In this document: positions 10,437 through 25,660 of the stretch, piece by piece
Numbering within the stretch: the first letter of the stretch is position 1
How the letters are laid out: every line of letters starts with the position of its first letter
Source of the DNA: Serpula lacrymans var. lacrymans S7.9
Lineage: Eukaryota > Basidiomycota > Agaricomycetes > Boletales > Serpulaceae
Direction of reading: 5' to 3'
Assembly (NCBI RefSeq): GCF_000218685.1
Contig: NW_006763300.1
Span: 1,723,932-1,787,931 of the forward strand
Length of the DNA stretch: 64,000 nucleotides
Translations under genes and position numbers: made by a program
Notes under the pieces: generated by a model
What the model was told of the DNA's origin: nothing
Seen by the model: the letters and a program-made list of their open reading frames with translations, nothing else
Database searches by the model: none

Positions 10437-13400
10437 TCAAGAAAAGGAGACGGAGAAGTCGTGCTCGAATGGCAAAGCCAATGTAACATTTAGCACTTGA
10501 GTGCTTGCCTCATACGTCCACTTATCCTGTGCGACTGCCTTCGTCTTTCCAGATGATTCCACAGTCACGTTCTTCGGTGTGTTTGCAACGCCCAAGAACA
10601 CAACGTCACGAACGTCGACACCGATTTGGTAATCGAATGTACCATTGACCACCAAGCTGCCATTGCTGTAGGCCATGGTGACCTCGGTCATTTTATCGGG
10701 CGTGATGGACAGTCCGTCGTCAACGTACAGTTGGCCTGACGCAGCCCCCTGTGGCGAAGGTGCGACGACGATTTCGAAATCGGTATCCCTCAAAATGGTA
10801 GTTGTCATTGCACCTGACGCCCTGAGGGGCAAGACGACACCTCCGCGGATGTGCAACGGGATCTCAGTGAAAGAGACGTTGTTGAGAGTGACATTAGCAC
10901 CCTGGCCCATGACAGGAGCCAGCGTAGAGAGGTCGTAGAAGGTGTCATTTGGAAGGTAGAAGGTCACCGAAGTCGAGTTTTCTTCGAGAACGGGTGAGAC
11001 GAGGAGGTGGGAACCGTAGAAGAACTCATGCTCGATGGAGAATGTGTTCGGATCTTCAGGGTATGCGAACCACACTGGGCTGACAACGGGCGTGCCATCC
11101 ACGCTTGCGGTGTGGAAAGCGGTGTACATATAATCCATGAAACGGTAGCTAAAAGCTGTGATATAAGCGTTTTATCAAGGGATAAACTCTTGATATTTTA
11201 CTTACCGGATGTCGAGGACGTTTCGTGCAGCCTCGGCTACAGTTGGCCAGCGATAGAATTCTTGGCTAATTGTGCCATCTGTGTTGTGCTGTAAAATAAA
11301 TACTTTAGTACGTTGACGGAAAGAACAGGAGAAAACGGACGTTGCGCATAAACGGATAGAAAGCGCCGAGCATAGCCCATCTTGCGCACAGCGTCTCAGT
11401 AGTATTATCACCTGTAACCTCCAGTCAATATGACAGTATCAATTGCACGCATTCAATTGCGAGTGACATACCATATCCACATATGTCACTTCCCACCATA
11501 GGAATTTGATATACAGTAGCCATGCCCAGCATACCCGCGATCGAGAACTGGTACTCAGGCCATAGCGACATATTGTCACCCAACCATTTACCAACATGAG
11601 CACCTGCTCCCGCAAATGTGGAGCGCGTAATGACAAGAGTACGTTCTCCAGGACGGCGAGCAAGCATGGCATTGCGGGTTGCCATCGACATCATAGTACC
11701 GTACAAGTTATCTGAGATGACACAACGGATGATTTAGTTCACTATAATTCTCGAAACCATGCTAGCAGGCACTCACGAGTGTCGTACATGAGCAAGCCGT
11801 TGGCAGCAACGGACGTAACGTTAGCAGTCAAACTACCTAAAGCACCAGCAGCGTTTTCAATGTTGTAAGGAGGATTGACGATGTTAAAGCCGCTGTCTTC
11901 ATCACGCTTTCGCCAGCCTTTGTAAGTGGAGTTGCCGAAAATGGGAGTGTCGGGATTTGGTATAGGGTCCGTACGGTTTGGAGGAAGACCTTGAGTGATA
12001 GCTTGTGCAAAAGGATCTTCACAAGGATACACGCAAAACTGAGAGGTGTTCAAAAATGACTTTCTGCACAATGATGTTTCTACTCACACTCGAAGGTTCG
12101 TTCATATCGATCCAGGCCCCATCGATATCAATGCCAGTTTCAGGGCTATAGAACATTTGGAATTCTTTTGACCAGTAGCTGGATAAGATGAAGTTGAGTG
12201 GCAGAAATCAGATAATACTAGTGAACATACCTTTGAGTGTCCGAATTGAACCAATCTGAAAGATGTCATGCGTTAATGATTTAAACGAAAGCTACGAGAA
12301 CGGGTTTACCTGGGAAGACAGTAACACCTAAATCGCATAGCAGACTCAGTAATGCCTTACCTATTCAAAGCAGGACACTTACCAGGCCATACGAGACCAA
12401 GACTATTGCTACCGTTTGCAGACTTGACCCAGATATCCATCTCGCTACCGCGATCATATGCCCCATAACCATCGTCAGGAAGATAAGCAACAGCAGGGTC
12501 AGTCATCAAGACTAGTACGAATGATAAGTAATGTGGTTAAAAATGGTAAATTGTGAAACGTACCATAACGCTGGTCATGGCTATGCAGATAGTCGACAAT
12601 TTCTCTCATTCTCTCCACAGGGAAATAGTCAGGATCAGTGGTGAAAATACGACGCTTGTACATGTAGTCTAGTCAGATCGTATGAGGTCTTCTTATCTTT
12701 GACAGTATAGCAAGAAACATACCGATATCTGTCCACATCGTTTCCAGGGGAATCTCCGCAGTTGAATAGTTTAAGATTACATTCGCCACATCAATGTAAT
12801 CTAGAAGCATGTAAGTCATTTCGCTCTGGTACAACAACAACGCGGAGGCGAATCTCACCCGTGTAACCAAAACGGCATTGGTGGAGACCAAACGACCAGT
12901 ATGGCACTTCAGCAGGTGTCCCCACGACTTGAGCATATTGCTTTGCAACCTCGGTCGGGTCCGTCTCGCTTCCAGCCAGGAAGTAGAGGTCGAACACTCC
13001 TCCAATGACATTGTACTCGAGAGTCGTGTTACCACCTGCCTCTGTATCATTGATCTTGATGTCCATTCCATCAGAGTTGAGCAAAAACACGCCATGCGTC
13101 CCTGTTGTGCGATGCTCGAAGTAGATTGGGTGATTTCCGTAAAGGTTAGTGTCGGTAGGGACACCATAAGCATCGCGAGACCACAGAGTACGCGTAGTGT
13201 TGTAAGTCGGAAGGCGGAAAGGGTCGGTATGCTCGCCCAAGCCATAGATGTTGGCATTGGTTGGCAGGTCAGTTTTAAGGCGAAGGTACTGTGGTTCGAA
13301 AATGAGTGGGTGAGAGCCAGTAGAGAAGAGTACTTCGCCGGTAGTGGTGCGAGAAATGGTGAACGAGAAGGGTGATGCGGTGTAGTTGAACTGGATGGCA

Positions 13401-13795
13401 GTCTTGTCTGGAGAAACTGAGCCTGTGGCGTTGGGACGGGGCAGAACGTTCTCTGGAACCTCATACCGCTGAGTAGACGGGTCGGTGATCTTCATGTGGA
13501 TACGCGACTCTGCAAGAAAAGATATTAACGAGACATCAAAGGCGACTTTCTGGTCAGACAAGTTCTGCGTACCTGTCTCATAAGTGACTTCCAGTGCCAA
13601 CTTGGAGATATCTGACCCAAAGACATTGCAACCAGTTCCAGCCAAGACGAGGTCAGCAGTGAGGGATGCTCCTTGTGTCTTCACGTTCGTAACGTTGTAG
13701 CCCGGACAGGCATCGAGGACACTTGGGTCAACCCATTCGGCGTATACGGTGCTGGCGGCAGCGAGGACAAGCCCCAAAAGCTTGAGCGCAACCAT
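10437..13795 (-). CDS. Secreted GH31 alpha-glucosidase
   Basis: Encodes a glycoside hydrolase family 31 enzyme that releases glucose from non-reducing ends of maltose-type or related glucosides. The start at 13795 gives a signal peptide, [19 protein letters not shown], then EWVDP. The galactose-mutarotase-like N-terminal domain is followed by the (beta/alpha)8 barrel: [17 protein letters not shown], then the nucleophile motif WIDMNEPS (catalytic Asp codon 12108-12106), and [18 protein letters not shown] with the acid/base Asp (codon 11577-11575). [13 protein letters not shown] lies in the C-terminal domain. About twelve short introns interrupt the gene; the first (13572-13510) is 63 bp, in frame and without stop. 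Many N-x-S/T sites fit secretion. Length is typical (roughly 890 aa). I see no break. Confidence 0.93.
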
Positions 13796-14692
13796 GGTGC
13801 TCCTGGTAAAAGACCTTGTTGTTTGCGAGAAGAGAGGCCTCACATAAAAGTATTTTTATGTATACTTATGACTGACATCCCGTCAAGTCCGTGTGTCTCG
13901 TGGACAGCGTACATGAGGTTCTTGGGGTCATTTGATACGCTTCTCCGCTATTCGGGCATGACATATACTTTATGATCTCAATACCTTTCGGTATATTTTC
14001 GGAGATCCATTTACGACGGGACTCGAGGTAAAATCTCAAGACAAACCTGGACGAAGATGCTGAAGATGCCCTTACCAGACACATGTCCGGAAATTTAATT
14101 GCGACAGCGACGCGTCGTACAATGTAGAGAATCAGGTCTTCCCCAGACTTGCAGTATAGTATAAGGGTTAAAACAAAAGAGAAAGTAGGCCATTGCTTGG
14201 GTCTCCCTGGGCGCACACCAATCACGGTCATCAAACCACTATTAATCGACACCCGTGGGGTCGCATCGATCATTCACTCAGGACTCCGACGGCACTCAAT
14301 CTCCATTCTTCCGCTCTTCCAAACACAAGGCTCGAGTTTCGATGGTCTGTCTTGGTCTGTCTTGGTCCGTCTATTCAGCTCGTCGAGGAACTAAACCGTA
14401 TTCAGATGTGATATCAGTAGTACTGCAACAAGTAGAATGGCACCCCATGGGGTAAATTCTACTTACTTATATATCGTCCGTAGAAGAGCAGAATATGTCA
14501 AGTCATCGATCAAAGCAGATAGGTCCTCTTGATATATCCGCATGGTTTTTTTGACGCCTGTCATGGCAGCGATGGTATGGCTCTTGTATAATGGATTTCT
14601 TGGCATCAACAACAACATGAAAAAAGCTTTATAACACCATGATCGAGCAAACACAACAGGAAAAAACAGCGCAGCACATTGTATCAACATGT
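13796..14692. other. Intergenic region between GH31 and PP2C genes
   Basis: Contains the GH31 promoter on its left side (AT-rich ACATAAAAGTATTTTTATG about 50-70 bp upstream of the GH31 ATG). A short direct repeat, GGTCTGTCTT in tandem, is at 14344-14370. No coding pattern, tRNA or mobile element seen. Confidence 0.5.
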
Positions 14693-16302
14693 TCATTTGT
14701 CGTCAAAAAAGACAACCGTTGCAGTAATGTCGTCCCTGAAAGTGTACCAAGTTATGAAAGAGTAAAGTCAGTAATAAGTCGTGGTCTCAAGGTAATAGGA
14801 TATGAAACTGACATGTAGCTCCGAGATCGAGGTGAGTTGATACTGAGGAGCGCTGCAGTTAGATCTTTATCTGCGCCTCCCAAAGCATTTCTAACAAGAT
14901 GCGTCGCAGCGTTATGGTCAACGCTGACAAATTGTTTCTTGGCACTCCACTGAGCAAACCGAGAGGTACCATCATCATCTTCACCAAGAATGACAGGCAA
15001 CTCTGATCGTAAGAAGACACCCGAGTGACTGCCCTCTATACGACCGAGACCCTTCCGTTCTCGTTCATTGTGACTAAGCCACATGCCCACCAATCCGACC
15101 GCTTCAGGATTGCTCAAACTCTCCCATAATCCATCTGTAGCGAGAATCAAAAAGTCTCCGGGTTTCACTTCTGTAGTTGTAATTTCTGGCTCTGCAGTGA
15201 AGTAAGGAGGAGTTTTGACGTTCTTGTAGGGTGTGCGACCGAGATATTCTTTCTTGAGCCGTGCTTGAATATCGAGATTCCATTTCATGCGTGCGTCGCC
15301 AAAAGCGCGGGATGGGCCCCACCCCAGAACACGACCATTCTTCATGATTTCTTCCCCTGGATGCTGCGCTTGCATACGCTGTTCCTCATCCTTATTATAC
15401 GCATTCTGGTCGGCAGAAAGGACATGGACGTCGTAAGTGATGTTGCCGTCATCGTCTGTTTTGCGACGTCCAAGAACAGCTCGCAAGTCGCCAGTGAGAG
15501 CAATGCGTAACAACCGAGTCTGAGGATCGTAGAAAGCGAGGAGAGCACAAGAGCCAGCATTAGCAGGAGCGAGTAAGTTGACCGCTGCATCTTTCGAGGG
15601 AGACGCAAAAACACGTTCAAGAGGTGCGTGGACGATGTCATCATCAAGTCGTTTGAAGGTATCTTTGATTGTATCGTCTACCGCATTTGGCGGAGGAGAA
15701 ATGATTTCATCCTGTTGAGACTTGGATGACTTTTTCGTTTTTGCATCGCTTTCAGCATATTTCGAGTAGAGGTCTGCAAGTGATCCTACGACAGCTGGTA
15801 CAAGATTTTTGCTCAGCCACGCGCTAGTCTCCCAGCCAGCATGGCCGTCAAATAATGCGAAAAGCCCCATGAGCTTGCAGGTGTAGATACGATAACTTCT
15901 GAATGATCATCTTCAGACGGTAGATTACTATGAACAGTTTGTCATCTCATGTTCACGGTCTGATAGAAATGAAAAGTCATACCTTGATACATGTGCGATA
16001 TCATAGCGTGATATTCCTGAGTTCTTTTCTCCAATCCTAGACCTCTCGTGTTCACGTAGTTTGGTGTCAACATCTACAGGAAAGCGCGTGTCAAAACTCT
16101 CAACACGCTTCTGGCTTTTCATACGATCCAGAACATGCTGTTTAGACTCGACAGTTGGGAAACGAAAACGTTCTGGAGGGTTAGCGTCGGAATGCAGCAC
16201 TGCTGAGGTATACACGCAATAGGACAGCACGCCAGTAGTACCTAGCACCACTCCTGCCCTACGACGAGAAAAACGGAAGTTCCTGGGTAATAATCTCGAC
16301 AT
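14693..16302 (-). CDS. PP2C-type phosphatase, mitochondrial pyruvate dehydrogenase phosphatase-like (apparent frameshift)
   Basis: PPM/PP2C serine/threonine phosphatase. Exon 1 (16302-15983) gives an Arg-rich amphipathic leader (MSRLLPRNFRFSRRR) then a hydrophobic segment, consistent with mitochondrial import. After a 55-bp intron (15982-15928) comes SNLPSEDDHSEV, then the metal-binding LFALFDGHAG motif, GDLRAVLGRR, GWGPSRAFGDARMKW, LILATDGLWE and, after a 77-bp intron (14812-14736), the final DDITATVVFF. The layout matches the yeast Ptc5 / PDH phosphatase group. To pass from ...TPASSWG into LFALFDGH the frame must shift by one base at the GGGG run (plus strand CCCC, 15865-15868). No intron explains it, so either the assembly lost one base or this allele is broken. 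The gene is otherwise intact. Confidence 0.85.
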
Positions 16303-18179
16303 CCCAGACCACGTATATCGTTGACGCTATAAACCAAATGGGCGTCCGAATTGCACATCCCTCTAGCTCGACTGGCACCATCCCCCTCGGATGCGGGGAA
16401 AGAATATCTTCTGTCACGCTGTGACTTAAACCCCGCAGTAATATTCGGTAACTCGTTGGAACCTTAACCTGATATTCGTTTATCTTTTCCTTTCCTCAAC
16501 CGCCTTGACTTGCGGATGAACGTTCTGAACCTTTGGATTGATACATTGATTCGGAGGAACGTAAGTGATACCGTATGCATGCATTATGTAGAAGTATTTG
16601 CTCACTTATTTCTTACCCTTAGCTAGACCAAGTCGATTTGATGCTGCAAGATGGGATGGGATCGTGCTCCCACCGTCCTATTCCATAATTTTGTCGCATC
16701 TCGCCGCGCCCGTACTGCACAAGTGCCCGTTCAGACATCTGGTCACAGCTGTGCGAAAAGCACGTATCTGCGCAGGTTTTGATCGGCGAACTTGGAGACG
16801 TGACTCCAAAGAAAAACAGGTCTTAACTAATCGTCCCAATTCGAGTCTGTGTCCTGCTGCTCAAAACCCGCGGACTTGGACACGGGAGAAATGTGTGAGG
16901 ATGGACTCGGGGACCTGAAGTAGATATTCGATTTGCATATCTACGTCCCCGGCGCTCTGACAGGTGCGAATAAACCTCAGCTGTACTGCGTTGAATAACA
17001 CCAAAGAAATTCACGACTCATGGATGGTTTGACAGGATCAACATTAATATCACCGATTATGTGCGTGCCGTGGCTGGCGGACGAGTATACGGAGTTGTTG
17101 GTGTGTTAACCGAATGTGGCTTGACACAAGATACGATTGGTTCTCGGGACGCCGTCTCACTTGGAACTGGCGGGAGCAATTTCTCAGAGCAGGCCCCGCG
17201 CGTTGCATCGAAATGCCCGCGTATATCCGTACGATATGGTATTCACTCCCAGAAAGAAACGGAGCGTGAAAGATAGGGCGCAAATAAAGATCATCGCAGT
17301 GATCAGCGATCTCGGTCTTCAGATACTTGGAAGAAGATCAAATGAGCTAGTACGTTATGATCTGGACATGCTACTTGTCAATCTGCATTCTCTGGTTACT
17401 ATGAGTGTTGATCTCTCACAGCATTAGATATTGGATACTAAGTTGTCATTTAGCCCCCTTTGTGCTACTTTCGTAGATCGATCTTGGTATCGGCTTATTC
17501 CATGAAAGTGAGCTTTGACAGCCTTTATATTTATATCCACCGAGGTGCTCCTACTAATTTATGGTGCCTGCTGGATGTTATTGAAATCATTACGGTGAGA
17601 GAAGTTCAGGATTAATCTGTAATGCAGCGCAAAGATCCAGTTCATGTCATTTCCTCCGAGTTGTCCTGAAGGCTGTCCCGGTCCGCAGTGCACCACCAGC
17701 CCTTCCCTCGTCGAGTGTCGACGTTACGGGTTTATGTCTATAGGTCTCTGCCTCAATGATCTTCATGTGTCGCTCCCTTCACAGCTTGTTGTTGCAGCAT
17801 TGTAATTCAAAGCTCCCGACTGGGAGATTATTTTGGCACTACTCTCAGGATTCGTATAACAACAGCAGTGTATTTTGCTCATCGTCCTATACTTCTGCCA
17901 TCTCAAGCCAGCCCTACCCACAGCTATTGAAATCATGTGCAACTATAAGTCGCTTGTTGAAAAGTGAGCGCACGGACCAATGTGGCACTGAATGTGGCTG
18001 AATGTGGCTGACGAGTCAGGTGCTCTGGATACGTCTTTCCTTTTGGCTGAGACTGCTTTCTACTGCACGTTATCGACGGCTCTCAATTTTCTGACTGACT
18101 AGCTTTGTTATACTCAAACATTTTTCCATTTTCCTTCTCATCGTGCGGTGCTCCGTAAACCAAATTTTATTCGAAAGAG
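16303..18179. other. Long intergenic region, no gene recognised
   Basis: Holds the PP2C promoter on the left and the PRP4 promoter on the right. Open frames here are short, overlap on both strands and show no domain or coherent splice pattern. Slight local GC enrichment near 17.0-17.3 kb is not explained by anything I can name. Confidence 0.4.
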
Positions 18180-20757
<2,578 letters not shown>

Positions 20758-20997
20758 TTGTTCTTATCGCTGAACCATTGTATTATTTTCCCGTAGCATC
20801 CGTGTAGATATATATATATCGATGTACTTACGGCCCCGAACATTTTATCTCCACGCTTTTTGGTCTGGTGGTACAGATGTGAACTAAGTCGCGAACAAGA
20901 AGCATAACCTGCGCAATTCAGGGTGAACGCTTTTGCGCACTACTTATAGGGGGTCTTTCCGGGCTCATGACTTCCAAACGGTCCAGGTCTACCCGCC

Positions 20998-22897
20998 ATG
21001 GCTACTCAACGTCTGAAAGGCATATTTTCCATCATCAAAGGAAATAAAGCTGAAAAATCAGACCAGAAATCCCCCACTACCGACAAGGCAGATAAACCCA
21101 CGTCAGAGAGGGTATTGCCGACGTTCGATGAGTTGCCAAACTTCCACGATTTCAAAGGGTGTGCGTGGGATGTGTGGGGCCGCGACGATGAATTGGGGAC
21201 TATCAATCTGCTCACAGAGGAAGTCGTTCAGCGAGCTGCAAAGGAAGAGGTTCGGTAAGTCGAGTTGAATAAACAAAGTTGGCAGGACTTGACATAATAT
21301 GGGTAATCCAGGACTGGAAGGACCGTATGCTTGAACTGGTAAGAATATCGAGTCATGGAATTCCATTATGTTACGAATGAATATCCTATGTTTACAGGCC
21401 CATTCACTTCCCTTCGAGGGTCAGGTGCTCTCCTTTCAATTTCAATATATCACTGACAGCATTACGATTGGTGTAGCCCCTTTTTGGCAGGAAAATTCCT
21501 TCTATCACCACATATGCAAAAAATGGCCCAGATGTTCCAATCAGAGATGATGTTATCCATATCGTACGTGCAGGACAAGCACATCCTGCCGCAGTTTTCC
21601 TCATTCCGTCACGTCTAGAACACCCAATCTGGTTCTCAATGGGATGGTTTGAAACATTACGGTCTCAGGGACCATAACGTCTTCTATAACAAGTTAAATA
21701 TATTTTTATATTGTTTGAGAGTGACGAGACGCTGATGCGGATTGAACAGTACCCCGCCTACAGCATTATCTGAAGGCGAGATGGAGCTTCACGACCCTAG
21801 CGAGATCGACTATGGACGCGTCAAGTTAGGAATGCAGAGTATGTACCCGCTCAATTGAGTATCCATAGAGTTTCTTACGAACTATATGAAGACTGGGCCA
21901 AACATGGAATCTGTGGCCGCGGAGTTCTCCTAGATTTAGTGAGCTACTACACTGCCGATGGCGGGACCCTTCCCTACAACCCATGGGCCACGTATCCTTT
22001 GACCGTAGCAGACCTTGAGGCTGTTGCGAAGAAGCAAGGTGTAGAGTTCAGGCGGGGTGATATCCTAATTTTGCGAGTAGGATTCATCCAGAAATATTAT
22101 GCCAGTACCAATGAAGATAAACATGCACTACGTGACCAAACGTTAGAAACATTGTGAGTCTTCCGGTAATCTTTTTTTTGTGGAAATCAAACTCATGGGC
22201 TTGTGTTCAGTACAGGAATCGAGCAGAGCGACGAAATGAAGAGGTTCATCTGGTGCGATTGTCTCTGTTGTTTGTCTAGGTGCGCGAAAACTAAGACTAC
22301 CTGGATTGCGCCGCAGGAACAATCACTTTGCTGCCGTAGCTTCCGATCAGCCTTCAATGGAGGTATAATTGAGTCGCATATGCCATCTTATTATGCTAAA
22401 TTATCATTTCCCTAGCGGTGGCCGGCACCTGAAGGCGTACCCCAACTACATCAGGTTTGTTTTGAATTCCTACGAAATGATTGACCATACTCAGTGCCAA
22501 TGTGGACGTTACAGACATTCCTTGGGTTCGTTGTTTTCATCCTACTATCCCGACTCGACTTTACTAATTGTATTCTCCTTGAAGATTATGGGGAATGCCC
22601 ATCGGTACAAAATTAGTTTCATGTTAAAGATCATACTAAAGCTCATACAATTACTCAGGTGAATTCTTCGACGTCGAAGAGCTCTCCCAAGTGTGCAAAG
22701 AGACGGGAAGATATACCTTTTTCTTCACTTCTTGGCCCTTGAATATGTATGTGGACACTCAATCTATGTCGTACTTACATTCACACTGCAATTCATTAAA
22801 GTCTCGGTGGAGCCGCAAGCCCTCCCAATGCTGCAGTGAGTGGATGAAATTGTCGCCGTGTTCAGAAGCTGACATGTTCATCCAGGCATATTTCTAA
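20998..22897 (+). CDS. Cyclase-family protein (kynurenine formamidase-like fold)
   Basis: Intron-rich gene for a fungal protein of the putative cyclase family (PF04199). Exon 1 gives LPNFHDFKGCAWDVWGRDDE LGTINLL in the family-typical order. Later exons give NTQSGSQWDGLKHYG, WAKHGICGRGVLLDLV, FRRGDILILRVGFI, NNHFAAVASDQPSME, WPAPEGVPQLHQ, GLWGMPIGEFFDVEELS, YTFFFTSWPLN and LGGAASPPNAAAYF at the end (stop 22895-22897). The last step needs an intron that begins GTGAGTGGATG near 22836; without it the frame ends 50 bases earlier. Bacterial relatives bind zinc through HxGTHxD; here the place is taken by QSGSQWD, so the metal site is not conserved and the reaction is unknown. The first 45 residues are a polar extension. 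I see no break if all introns are removed. Confidence 0.82.
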
Positions 22898-23243
22898 ATA
22901 CGCCTAGCACCATGTTAGCAACAAGTCAACCTTTCTGCCTTGTAGATCATGATTGTAAGAATGCCAGCTGATGTACGAATACTGCTTTTGGAAGTCCAGT
23001 GTATTACATATTTCTTTTGCCAATGTGAGAGCTGATAAAAACATTACGAGTTCGCATCGGAGGTATCGCTCTGAAGAATGATAGCGCACTGCAAAGGAAA
23101 TACTGCGTATACTACAAGAACAATTATAAAACTTTTTGGTATTCATAATACTATATACTGAGCCTGGTATCATGGTGGTCATATGCTCTCCTAGAATAAT
23201 CCTAAGAAATGAATAACATGAGAAAAACCGAAAATAATAATCT

Positions 23244-25300
23244 TTAAACGGCCATGCTATGTCTCCTACCCTCGTCAGCCTCGATGGCTCTGGCACTGTG
23301 GTGATTGCCACTTCGTCGTCTACCGTCGATCGTCACCCATCCACTTAGGCTGCCATATTCTGCATCAGCTTGAGTTCCCTCACTCTCTTCATCATCCTCC
23401 GTGAAAACGTGAGGACGAGACTTTTTCCGTTTAACCGTAGAAGTAGTTAGAGGGTTGGTGCCTGAACTGGACGACGAGGAAGTTCGTGATACAGGGGGCG
23501 AGCCCCTAGTTTGTAGAGGTCCTTCGAGGGACGACCTCGGTTCAGGGCCATCGGTGAGCGAAGCTACAGATGATCGTTTCTTGGATGACGACGCCGTGGA
23601 CAGGCCGAGTGTGGTATCAGGTTTCCGCAATTTCCTGCAGATAGTATTGCTCAGTTAGCAAAGCAAGCTGAGGAGAAATGAACGCAAATACGAACGTGTT
23701 GAGTTTAGGTTCGGCATAATTCACACTTCTCCTGGCTCTACGTTCACGTCCACTGGCAGCATTTGCATCAGCCTCAGAAGAGGTTGAATTTTGGGGAGGA
23801 ATAGGACTACTCGATGACCGTGGTGTTGGTAGATACGATACTTGGGGAGTGGTTGCAGGAGTTGTAGCTGGCGTGGACAGGAATGTTCGGGTGGTAGCTA
23901 AAGATGTCGCGGCGGATATGGGTGTGGGTCCTTCTGTCTCGGGTGTACGTTGGCGGTCGCGATCTAGAGATCAATCAGGACGTAACGTGTCAGATAAAAG
24001 TTTTGGCGTAATTGTGGAGTGCATGTAGAGTAAATATTTGGAAATGCGGCACGCTTACCTGAGGTATTGATATCCAATGGTGGCAGGAGTGCACGACTGC
24101 GTGGTGAATTGGTGACGTCCTTAAGTTTGAATTTACTTCCTTCAGCAGCACTGCCATACTCTTCTTCTCTTCTCCTCTTTCTCTCACGTTCTCTTCCTCT
24201 CTCACTTTCGCTAGCTTCTCCCTCAACATCTCGCTCTTTAAGCTTCGACTTCTTTTCCTTCTTTTCCTTCCTTGGCAAAGATATGACTTCATCCTGATCC
24301 TCATCTGCTAAAATATCATGAGCTACGAGTTTCTCTTCGTTCTCCTCGGCCAAACCTGCTTCTCTTCTGACAGGAGAACCGAAGGCTGGGCTAGCAGGCC
24401 GTGGCGGAATCAATGTTTCACAAATGTCATCAGCATCGACACCAGAAGCATCGGTAGTCGATTTCAGTAGCCCACTTCGTCTCCTCGCAGATTTTTTCTT
24501 TCCTGTAACGACTTGTTCTTGCAAGTTGATGTGAAGCGGCGTTGGCAAAGGCGGAGGAGAGGCTACCCGAGCTGGTAGTGGAAGCCGCGACGCTGAAAGT
24601 CGTGCTTTCGCCTTCCGAGGGGGCCCAAGGTTTGGAATCGAGCTCATGTCCTCTTCATCCGCTTCAAGAGACGAGCCAATTTCTTCCTCTTCATAGATAC
24701 CGGGTATGGTAGGTGCACGGGACAGGCGAGGTACTTGAGGCGAGGCATGAGGATCGATGTTGGGACGGCGAGCCTGCGGAGGAGGAGGATCGGATGGAGG
24801 AGGAGAATGGCCAGAGGGAATGTTGAAAGACTGCCGAAGAAGGTGGAGATGTTTCGTCAAACTGATGGTCTGAATGAAAAGTCAGAGTGAGACGGCTCAA
24901 GACATAAAGATGGCTCACCGCAGTCTCTGTATCTGCCATGACTTTCCTGGATTTTTCTCGTTCCTTCTTCAATTGTGCTGTAAGAGCAATTTCGGACGCT
25001 CGCAGACGGAGGTTTTCGACATAGAGGGTGGATATCTGGGCATTAAGTTCTTCGATCCGTACGCTAAGGGTGGAATTAAGCCTGTAGATTGAAGTTTAGG
25101 CAGCTTATTTTGAGGCACATCCTGCATACATACTTGGTGATATGTTTGTTGGCGAGGAGAAATTTCTTCTTAACTGGAAGCCACCGAAGGAAATTAACGA
25201 TCAGCCTGGCAACGGATGAAGTGAACATACAGTTTTCAAACTCGTTTAAAGCGTCGTTTTGTCTAATGTTGAGGGACACACGCGGCTCGCGTCTGCTCAT
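23244..25300 (-). CDS. SGO1: Shugoshin
   Basis: Six exons; introns 25230-25174, 25133-25082, 24918-24870, 24058-23964 and 23695-23635 join in phase. The N-terminus forms the shugoshin coiled coil, FKKKFLLANKHITKLN STLSVRIEEL ... ENLRLRASEIALTAQLKKE. A long Pro/Ser/acidic linker contains several basic patches and an Arg/Glu-rich block. Near the C-terminus is the conserved SGO basic motif, GRERRARRSVNYAEPKLN TKLRKP. Shugoshin binds Bub1-phosphorylated H2A at centromeres, recruits PP2A and protects cohesin from separase. The ATG at 25300 is followed directly by the family-like RVSLNIRQNDALNEFE segment. Length (about 550-600 aa) is usual for basidiomycetes. Complete. Confidence 0.92.
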
Positions 25301-25660
25301 CGTGTCCGACGGCGACGAGAGAGTTCTGGAGTGACGGTGAGGAGTGGCTGTCCCTGGAGAGATGGTCGTGGTCGCTGTCCAACACGCGCTGATATCGAAC
25401 AATACTATTCGTCACGTGATCCCAAAAACGCGGCAAAACCTAACCCTATCGCGTCCCCTTTGGTCGAACTTCTAACGTCCAGCCGTCACTTTCAAGGTCA
25501 GTTTATCCTTTCAGGTTACTAAGAAAGGCTCGCTGTCCTCGTTTCATGCACGGATCCATCCGTTGCAGAATAATAATCATCAATAAGATAAGAACTAGTA
25601 CAGACATGAATAGAGCAATGCACCCCAAGGCAGGAACAAACGGTGATACGCTGGCTATCT

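Noticed and set aside
12673..13464. 263-codon minus-strand frame inside the GH31 gene
   Set aside because: Alternate frame of the glucosidase, running through introns without domain similarity.
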